The notes below the pieces were generated by a model, which saw only the letters and a list, made by a program, of their open reading frames with translations, was not told the DNA's origin and made no database searches. A stretch of 20,725 nucleotides of DNA from a virus. The translations under genes and the position numbers were made by a program. Positions 1 to 5,092 of the stretch are shown in pieces (the stretch's first letter is position 1; each line of letters begins with the position of its first letter). The stretch spans positions 1-20,725 of the IMG/VR virus record IMGVR_UViG_3300042558_000407; one strand, given 5' to 3'.

Positions 1-1
1 G

Positions 2-124
2 GATCGCAAAGTGCTTTGTGCGCGTGAGACAGTGCGCAACGCAGGATTCGTAATCGACCATGCGGACATTGAAAGTATTGCCGTCCGAGCGATTGAGCTT
101 TGGGAAGAAGGCTTTGGGAAATGA
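2..124 (+). CDS. C-terminal end of an unknown phage protein (cut by window edge)
   Basis: An open frame enters from the left edge and runs 40 codons to a TGA at 122-124. The visible end reads DRKVLCARETVRN at its start and finishes in an amphipathic, acidic helix (IELWEEGFGK). No family is recognised. The stop overlaps the next start in an ATGA arrangement (121-124), as elsewhere in this operon, which supports it as the end of a real gene. The 5' part lies outside the window, so function cannot be judged. Confidence 0.6.
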   Translation, partial: DRKVLCARETVRNAGFVIDHADIESIAVRAIELWEEGFGK

Positions 125-453
125 CCATGGACACCAGCATCTTCGCCTACCTGACGCCAGCCAAGCCGATCAAGCGCGGGGGCTATGCGCTCACGACATA
201 CCGCAAGGGCAGGCCGGAGGAAGGCTTCTTCGATAGCTGGCAAGACGCAGGCTACGACTATTACCGCTGCGTCAAATATTACGACAAGAAGCCGGAGACC
301 GTCACCCTGCCTGCCGGTGAGTATTACAACACCACCCTGAGCGAAGATGACATGACGCCGTATGCGAAGGTTCGCAAGGCTCGATACTTTAATCGCTACC
401 TGACGGACGCAGAGGTAGATGAGCAGGTGGCCCAAATGAGGAGCGAGAAATGA
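121..453 (+). CDS. Small unknown early phage protein, 110 aa
   Basis: No family is recognised. The protein is soluble, rich in Tyr and charged residues (for example YDYYRCVKYYDKKPE), with no membrane segment. I chose the ATG at 121, which overlaps the upstream stop as ATGA and has AAGAAGG at 105-111, nine bases upstream. The frame can be extended to a TTG at 100, but that start would lie inside the preceding gene and has no better ribosome site; an ATG at 127 is also possible. The downstream stop again overlaps a start codon (450-453), so the gene sits in a tightly coupled early operon. Its place ahead of the replication and recombination genes suggests an accessory early role, but that is inference from position only. 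Confidence 0.7.
   Translation: MTMDTSIFAYLTPAKPIKRGGYALTTYRKGRPEEGFFDSWQDAGYDYYRCVKYYDKKPETVTLPAGEYYNTTLSEDDMTPYAKVRKARYFNRYLTDAEVDEQVAQMRSEK
439..443 (+). promoter_or_regulatory. Shine-Dalgarno site for the 25-codon ORF
   Basis: AGGAG six bases ahead of the ATG at 450, lying within the last codons of the upstream gene. It is the main reason to believe that the very short ORF at 450-527 is translated. Confidence 0.55.
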
Positions 454-527
454 CCCTGCGGCAATTCCTCTGGGAGAACTTCGGGTTCGACATCTATGAC
501 TGGGATGAGGGTGATCTGCGGTTCTAG
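450..527 (+). CDS. 25-codon micro-ORF in the early operon
   Basis: A 25-residue acidic, aromatic peptide beginning MTLRQFLWENFGFDIYDW and ending at a TAG at 525-527. Three signs favour translation: its ATG overlaps the preceding stop as ATGA, a strong AGGAG lies at 439-443 with six-base spacing, and the same overlap architecture recurs along the operon. No homologue is recognised and no function can be assigned. It could be a small regulator or anti-host peptide, or only a translated leader for the helicase further downstream. Confidence 0.5.
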   Translation: MTLRQFLWENFGFDIYDWDEGDLRF

Positions 528-573
528 GAGTGAGCCAACTTCGGTCGTGTCGTAAGGCACTTTGGAACTCCGC

Positions 574-602
574 TGGCAGGCCGGGGCGAAGACAGTCTGC
601 CA
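574..602 (+). other. Inverted repeat in the gap ahead of the helicase
   Basis: TGGCAG at 574-579 is perfectly complementary to CTGCCA at 597-602 across a 17-base loop. It lies in the 88-base gap 528-615, just upstream of the helicase ribosome site. It could form a small leader hairpin, but a 6-bp stem with a long loop is weak. I saw no convincing promoter in the rest of this gap. Confidence 0.25.
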
Positions 603-605
603 TTC

Positions 606-610
606 AAGGA
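606..610 (+). promoter_or_regulatory. Shine-Dalgarno site deciding the helicase start
   Basis: AAGGA lies five bases ahead of the ATG at 616. It favours 616 over the upstream in-frame TTG at 562, which has no comparable site. Confidence 0.6.
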
Positions 611-615
611 AGCAT

Positions 616-2106
616 ATGGTTCAGCTTAGAGACTACCAAGAATTAGCCGTTCAGGCTGTGCGTGATAGCTTTCGCAGCGGGCACAAGAAAACGCTGCTCG
701 TTTCCCCTACGGGTTCAGGCAAGACAGTGATCTTCAGCTACATCGCTGCAGGCATGGCGCGCAACAACAAGCGCATCCTGATCGTGGCCCACAGGCGTGA
801 GCTACTCAAGCAAATCAGCGGCGCACTGAAGAAGGTCGGCGTATCTCATGCCGTCCTGTCTGGCGGCACGCCGGGCGTTCCTATTGCCAACGTGGTGGTG
901 GCATCCGTGTTCACCTTGGTGCGGCGCATGAAGGGGATGAAGCCGTTCGATCTGATCATCGGCGACGAGGCGCATCACTTCACGCCGGATAGCAGCTGGG
1001 GCAAGGTTGTCACCGGCTTCCCGACTGCCCGCGTGCTGGGCGTTACGGCCACGCCTGAGCGCCTTGACGGCAAGGGCATGGGACAGATGTTCGATGACAT
1101 GGTGATGGGCCCTACGGTGGCTGAGCTGACCGCTCAGGGCTTCCTGTCGCAGGCTATTGTCTATGCGCCAAGCACGCCCGATCTCGGATCTGTTGGCACG
1201 CGCATGGGGGACTTCGTTTCCAAGCAGCTGGAAGACGCGATGGACAAGCCGATCATTACCGGCAGCGCGGTTAGACACTATGAGAAATACGCGCCGGGCA
1301 AGAAGGCGATTGCGTTCTGCGTTAGCGTCAAGCACGCCAAGGATGTGGCGGAGGACTTCCGCAACGCCGGCCACGCAGCCAGCCACATTGACGGAGGCAT
1401 GGATGATACTGAGCGCGACGGCATCCTGAAGGCATTCGAGGACGGGCGGGTGCAGATCCTGACCAGCTGCGATCTGGTGAGTGAGGGCTTCGATCTGCCG
1501 TCTGTCGAGGTTGCGATCCTGTTGCGTCCGACTAAATCATTGGGCCTGTTCCTGCAGCAATGCGGTCGAGCGATCAGGCCGCATCCCGACAAGGAGCGCA
1601 CGATCATCCTCGATCATGCAGGCAACACTGCGCGGCATGGGTTCATTGATGACGAGAGGGACTGGAGCCTTGATGACGGCTTCGTCACCAATCGTGGCAA
1701 GAACGCTGAGAAGGTTGCGTCTGTGCGGACATGCACTGCCTGCTTCGCGGTTCACAAGCCGACGCCTACGTGCCCCATGTGCGGCCACGTTTACCCTGTC
1801 ATGGCCAGAGCCGTGAAGCATGTGGATGGCGATCTGGTTGAGACGCGCCGGGATGGTGAGGCGGCAACCGAAACCGCTGAAGATATGATGCAGAAAAGGT
1901 ATCGAGTCCTTACGAGCGTCGCCCGCAAGCGAGGCTATAGCAATCCGACGCAGTGGGCATTCAATGTTATTTGCGGGCAAGAGGCATCGCGCCTTGCCAA
2001 GAAGGTTGGTATGCGTGACGCGCAGACAACCAATGGTTTGACGGCAGAAGAGAGGAACTCGATATGGAAGATGACGATGGGGAAGACACAGAGTTCCATG
2101 CGGTAG
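616..2106 (+). CDS. SF2 DEAD/DEAH-box DNA helicase with C-terminal zinc ribbon
   Basis: A 496-aa superfamily 2 helicase of the SSL2/UvsW-like type common in phage recombination modules. Seen in order: Q-like LRDYQ (4-8), Walker A PTGSGKT (31-37), Walker B DEAH (117-120), motif III TATPER (144-149), and motif VI QQCGRAIR (314-321). Together these cover both RecA-like lobes. A CTAC (373-376) and CPMC (386-389) pair then forms a probable zinc ribbon, followed by a helical tail. The family couples ATP hydrolysis to unwinding or branch migration of duplex DNA. Here it would remodel replication or recombination intermediates alongside the YqaJ and RecT proteins downstream. The start at 616 has AAGGA at five-base spacing; a longer TTG-started form from 562 would add 18 residues of unconvincing sequence. 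The last 43 bases overlap the next gene. Confidence 0.93.
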   Translation: MVQLRDYQELAVQAVRDSFRSGHKKTLLVSPTGSGKTVIFSYIAAGMARNNKRILIVAHRRELLKQISGALKKVGVSHAVLSGGTPGVPIANVVVASVFTLVRRMKGMKPFDLIIGDEAHHFTPDSSWGKVVTGFPTARVLGVTATPERLDGKGMGQMFDDMVMGPTVAELTAQGFLSQAIVYAPSTPDLGSVGTRMGDFVSKQLEDAMDKPIITGSAVRHYEKYAPGKKAIAFCVSVKHAKDVAEDFRNAGHAASHIDGGMDDTERDGILKAFEDGRVQILTSCDLVSEGFDLPSVEVAILLRPTKSLGLFLQQCGRAIRPHPDKERTIILDHAGNTARHGFIDDERDWSLDDGFVTNRGKNAEKVASVRTCTACFAVHKPTPTCPMCGHVYPVMARAVKHVDGDLVETRRDGEAATETAEDMMQKRYRVLTSVARKRGYSNPTQWAFNVICGQEASRLAKKVGMRDAQTTNGLTAEERNSIWKMTMGKTQSSMR

Positions 2107-2288
2107 TGGTGCCGCTGTCCCTGATATATGATCTGACATTCGAGATGCTGGATACGATCTATCAGTGGCATGAGAATCGGAAAATCGAAGGCATCAATCA
2201 CCGGCAGACCTTTGCCGCCATGATGGCTGCTATTGAGGCCGTGATGGAGCATCTCGATGATGACGGGAAGCCGGAGACCCTGCAGTGA
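2064..2288 (+). CDS. Small acidic unknown protein, 74 aa
   Basis: No family is recognised. The protein has a very acidic N-terminus (MEDDDGEDTEF), a middle that looks helical (LIYDLTFEMLDTIYQWHENR) and another acidic stretch near the end. The start is preceded by AGAGG at 2051-2055 with eight-base spacing. It overlaps the helicase 3' end by 43 bases in another frame, and its TGA overlaps the GTG start of the VRR-NUC gene. Its place between helicase and nuclease makes a DNA-metabolism accessory role plausible, for instance as an adaptor or inhibitor, but nothing in the sequence shows it. Confidence 0.7.
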   Translation: MEDDDGEDTEFHAVVVPLSLIYDLTFEMLDTIYQWHENRKIEGINHRQTFAAMMAAIEAVMEHLDDDGKPETLQ

Positions 2289-2605
2289 GAGAGGCTGCAA
2301 TCCAGCAGGAGATCCGCCTCGCGCTGGGCCAGAGGCATGACATCATGATGTTCCGGATCAACGTCGGCAAGTTTCGCCCGATTGATGGTGGCCCGCGTGT
2401 CATTCAGTCTGCACCCGAAGGGACGCCCGATCTGCTTGGCGTCATATCCCCGGGCCGAGCGTTCGCCATCGAGGTAAAAACTGACAAGGGAAAACAAAGA
2501 CTTGCGCAGGTTGCATGGCAGAATGCGTGGGAAAAACGCGGCGGAATATACATCATAGCGCGATCTGTTGACGATGTTTACAAAGGGCTTGACATAACTC
2601 CGTAG
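2285..2605 (+). CDS. VRR-NUC domain nuclease (PD-(D/E)xK fold), 106 aa
   Basis: A stand-alone VRR-NUC domain protein. The active-site pattern is visible: an E in the first helix (E9), GTPD with D49, then IEVK with E63 and K65, followed by the GKQRLAQVAWQ helix with its conserved glutamine. This family acts as structure-specific endonucleases on branched DNA, including Holliday junctions in some phage and bacterial members. At 106 aa it matches the usual size of phage single-domain versions. The start is GTG overlapping the previous stop (GTGA), with GGAG at 2273-2276 eight bases upstream; no ATG start is available nearby. Between the helicase and the exonuclease, it probably resolves or trims recombination or replication forks. 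Confidence 0.9.
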   Translation: MREAAIQQEIRLALGQRHDIMMFRINVGKFRPIDGGPRVIQSAPEGTPDLLGVISPGRAFAIEVKTDKGKQRLAQVAWQNAWEKRGGIYIIARSVDDVYKGLDITP

Positions 2606-2618
2606 ACACTTGTATGCC
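2589..2618 (+). promoter_or_regulatory. Possible sigma70-like promoter ahead of the recombination genes
   Basis: A perfect TTGACA lies at 2589-2594, inside the last codons of the VRR-NUC gene. The best -10 candidate is TATGCC at 2613-2618 after an 18-base spacer, with only three of six consensus bases. The 55-base gap that follows (2606-2660) also holds a 5-bp inverted repeat (GGCCG 2626-2630, CGGCC 2639-2643). Position ahead of the exonuclease/annealase genes makes an internal promoter plausible, but the -10 box is poor. Confidence 0.25.
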
Positions 2619-2660
2619 ATGTGTAGGCCGACTGGATACGGCCATAACCGGAGAATATAA

Positions 2661-3596
2661 ATGGCTATTATACAAGTCCGTGACCAGAAGCACTGGCACG
2701 AGTTGCGTTCCCAACACATTGGCGGGAGCGATGTTGCTGCGCTGTTCGGGCTGTCGCCCTATACGAGCCGCTGGCAACTGTGGATGGAGAAGGCTGGCAA
2801 GCTGCCGCCGGAAGACATCTCTGGCAATAAGGCCGTGCAAGCAGGCACATTCCTTGAAAGCGGCATTGCGAACTGGGCCGCACACCGTTGGTCAATGGAT
2901 CTCACGAAGGTCGAAGACTATTACACGGTCGATGGATGCCCCGGCATGGGTGCGTCGTTCGATTACATTACGAACAATGGCGCGCCTGTGGAGATCAAAT
3001 GGTCTGCCCGTGGCTATGGCTGGCACTATAATGGTGAAGAGATCGGCGAAGCGCCTGAGAACTATCTACTTCAGGTGCAGCACCAGCTGGCCTGCACGAC
3101 TTCGGATCACGCATGGCTAGTCGCCCTGATCGATGACGAGCCGCGCCGCATGAAGATCCCGCGCAATGACAATATCATTGACGCCATCAAGAACCAGATC
3201 ACGCTGTTCTGGCAGTCGATTGCAGAGGGCAAGGAGCCTGATCCTGATTACGCGACGGACATCGAGGCGATCACGAAGCTCATGGGCACGCTGCCTAAGA
3301 GCGATATTGTTCTCGATGACGAAGACGCGCAGCTGTTCGTCGACTATAAGGCTGCCAAGCAGGAAGAAAAAGTGGCAGCAACCCGTGCTGATGAGGCCAA
3401 GGGTGCGATCCTGATGAAGGCCCGTGCCAAGCTGGAGCTTATGAACACATCTCAGGACAAGGCTTCGGTCAAGTGCGGCGAACATAAGATGTCGATCAGC
3501 AATGTCCCAAGCAATCCCGGCAAGGAAATCACGCCGGATATGGTTGGCACGCTGACCGGCAAGCGTTCTGGATACACGACAGTAAGGATCACATGA
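2661..3596 (+). CDS. YqaJ-family viral recombinase / exonuclease
   Basis: A 311-aa protein of the YqaJ, lambda-exonuclease-like family. The hallmark N-terminal motif IGGSDVAALFGLSPY occupies 20-34, followed by AGTFLE with a catalytic-type E66, D101, the EIK pair (E111, K113) and the QVQHQL helix (138-143). This is the PD-(D/E)xK core that resects double-stranded ends 5' to 3'. The product is 3' single-stranded DNA for the RecT-type annealase encoded just downstream. The C-terminal third is largely helical (coiled-coil tendency around 220-260) and ends in a lysine-rich region. The start has GGAGA at 2650-2654 with six-base spacing. The stop overlaps the start of the small ribbon-helix-helix-like gene. 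Confidence 0.93.
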   Translation: MAIIQVRDQKHWHELRSQHIGGSDVAALFGLSPYTSRWQLWMEKAGKLPPEDISGNKAVQAGTFLESGIANWAAHRWSMDLTKVEDYYTVDGCPGMGASFDYITNNGAPVEIKWSARGYGWHYNGEEIGEAPENYLLQVQHQLACTTSDHAWLVALIDDEPRRMKIPRNDNIIDAIKNQITLFWQSIAEGKEPDPDYATDIEAITKLMGTLPKSDIVLDDEDAQLFVDYKAAKQEEKVAATRADEAKGAILMKARAKLELMNTSQDKASVKCGEHKMSISNVPSNPGKEITPDMVGTLTGKRSGYTTVRIT

Positions 3597-3760
3597 TGAA
3601 AGATATTGTTATGATGCGGGTGGACAGGAATCTGTTGGCAAGGTTGCGCTCAGTCGCGGCCAAGCATCCCCTGAAGCCTACGCTTCGAGCCACCGTCGAG
3701 CGTGCCATCGAATTGATGATTGAAGATCTTGAAGAGGAAATGAAGAATGACAACAGGTAA
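3596..3760 (+). CDS. Small ribbon-helix-helix-like protein, 54 aa
   Basis: This short gene overlaps the exonuclease stop as TGATG and runs into the RecT gene by 14 bases. The protein begins MKDIVMMRVD, which looks like the single DNA-contacting beta strand of an Arc/CopG-type ribbon-helix-helix protein. A first helix (about 11-25), a short Lys-Pro turn and a second helix (TLRATVERAIELMIEDLEEE) follow. That layout and length suit a dimeric DNA-binding regulator, but it is a fold inference without a diagnostic motif. Start choice: ATG 3596 has AAGGA (3584-3588) at seven bases; ATG 3593 would add one Met at only four bases. It could autoregulate the recombination genes or assist the annealase. 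Confidence 0.65.
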   Translation: MKDIVMMRVDRNLLARLRSVAAKHPLKPTLRATVERAIELMIEDLEEEMKNDNR

Positions 3761-4784
3761 TGACATCGTTCCTGCAAAGCCGATGGATCGGTTCAAGCAG
3801 GAGCTGGCGATGCGCGAAGGGCATCTCCGCAGTCTTCTCCCGCAGGCCATGACGGTCGATAAATTCCAAGCTATCGTGGTGGCAGCTGTCGCTGACAACA
3901 TGGACCTACTGGACTGTGACCGCGCATCGCTGCTGAAGGCGTGCCTGAGCGCCGCAGAGCTTGGCCTGTCGCTTAATAAGAGCATGGCCGAGGCCGACAT
4001 CCTCAAGGTCTGGGATGGCCGTCTGAAGCGCAACGTCGCCCAGTTCCGCCCACGCTATAAGGGATTGATGAAGCTGGCCCTGCAGTCCGGTGAAGTGCTG
4101 AAGATCGAGAGCCGTCTCGTGTACGAGAGAGATGTGTTCGAGGTCGAGGAGGGCATCGAGTCGCGCATCATTCACAAGCACGGTCTGTCGGATCGCGGTG
4201 AGAAGGTCGGCGCATACTGCGTGTGGAAGCTGAAGAACGGCGAGACGCAGTTCGAGATCATGAGCAAGGAAGAGATCCTCTCGATCCGGAACCGCTCATC
4301 ATCCAAGACCAAGGACGGCACTATCGTCGGCCCTTGGAAGACCGATGAGGCTGAGATGTGGCGCAAGACTGTGGTCCGCCGGGCAAGCAAGTATATGCCC
4401 CTGTCCACTGAGGCGCAGCGCGCAGTCATGGTCGACAATTACGCAGAAGGTGTCATCGAAGCTGATGACTATAGCGGCGACGAAATGGACATCACCGACT
4501 TCGACGATGTTCCTGCGGCAGAAGCTCAGGTGCAGACCCTTGAGGAAAAGATTGTCGCCAAGACTGCGCCTAAGACGCCACTGCATATCGATGTGCTGGA
4601 GCCGGGTGAAGACGAGGAAGGCATGACCGATTGGGATGGCTGGGCGAACGCAGCGTGCGAGATCGTCGCCGGCCTGTCGGAAGGCGAACGCGAAGCATGG
4701 CGCGCACTGCACGAAGGGATGCTCGAAGAAGCAGAGCTGATGGCCCCGCGCAACACCACCAAGCTGATGAAGTTTTTCAAGTAG
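3747..4784 (+). CDS. recT: RecT-family single-strand annealing recombinase
   Basis: A 345-aa protein of the RecT/Redbeta superfamily, which anneals complementary single strands and partners with a 5'-3' exonuclease. Family landmarks are visible: LLPQAM near 30-35, SLLKACLSAAELGLSL (61-76), FRPRYKGLMKLALQSGEV (100-117), the MSKEEILSIRNRS segment (172-184) and GPWKTDEAEMWRKTVVRRAS (195-214). RecT-like cores are often about 270 aa. Here an acidic linker (about 240-260) and a C-terminal extension (about 290-345) with a Trp-rich acidic segment follow, possibly a partner-binding tail. The start is preceded by AGGA at 3735-3738 and overlaps the previous gene by 14 bases. The supplier of single strands is the YqaJ-type nuclease two genes upstream. 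Confidence 0.95.
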   Translation: MTTGNDIVPAKPMDRFKQELAMREGHLRSLLPQAMTVDKFQAIVVAAVADNMDLLDCDRASLLKACLSAAELGLSLNKSMAEADILKVWDGRLKRNVAQFRPRYKGLMKLALQSGEVLKIESRLVYERDVFEVEEGIESRIIHKHGLSDRGEKVGAYCVWKLKNGETQFEIMSKEEILSIRNRSSSKTKDGTIVGPWKTDEAEMWRKTVVRRASKYMPLSTEAQRAVMVDNYAEGVIEADDYSGDEMDITDFDDVPAAEAQVQTLEEKIVAKTAPKTPLHIDVLEPGEDEEGMTDWDGWANAACEIVAGLSEGEREAWRALHEGMLEEAELMAPRNTTKLMKFFK

Positions 4785-4794
4785 GAGTAAATAA

Positions 4795-5091
4795 ATGGGT
4801 AAAAAGTATGATCTCGTCGTCAAGGTTGGCGAATACACGGACAGCCAAGGCCAGACCAAGGGGCGGTTCAAGAACGTCGGCGTCATGATGGAAGGGGATA
4901 AGGGCCCCTACATCCTGCTCGACCGCACATTCAATCCAGCTGGCGTCGGCGGCAACGAAGGCCGTGAGAGCATCATTGTCTCGCTCTATGAGCCGAAGGA
5001 TAACGCCGGCCAGCAGCAGCACTCAGCGGCTAAGGCAAACGCCTATCAGCGCCCGGCTCCTGATCTCGATGGGGATGACGTGCCGTTCTGA
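4795..5091 (+). CDS. Probable SSB-like single-stranded DNA-binding protein, 98 aa
   Basis: A 98-aa basic-to-acidic protein. The first 65 residues read as a compact beta-rich domain (KYDLVVKVGEYTD, YILLDRTFNPAGV, IIVSLYEP), consistent with a small OB-like fold. A disordered Gln/Ala-rich linker follows, then the acidic hydrophobic tip DLDGDDVPF. Bacterial SSB proteins end in a comparable DDDIPF tip that recruits partner proteins, so the tail is the strongest clue; the domain itself lacks an obvious classical SSB signature. The gene follows recT with a perfect AGGAG at 4783-4787 and seven-base spacing. The role inferred is to coat single strands made by the exonuclease and hand them to RecT. Alternative: a conserved phage protein of unknown function with a convergent tail. 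Confidence 0.75.
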   Translation: MGKKYDLVVKVGEYTDSQGQTKGRFKNVGVMMEGDKGPYILLDRTFNPAGVGGNEGRESIIVSLYEPKDNAGQQQHSAAKANAYQRPAPDLDGDDVPF

Positions 5092-5092
5092 G

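Noticed and set aside
562-615. TTG-started N-terminal extension of the helicase by 18 residues
   Set aside because: No Shine-Dalgarno site ahead of 562, whereas ATG 616 has AAGGA at five bases and begins with the expected family N-terminus (LRDYQ).
802-1386. A 194-codon open frame on the - strand opposite the helicase
   Set aside because: The helicase motifs on the + strand are unmistakable; this His/Arg/Ala-rich frame is its shadow.
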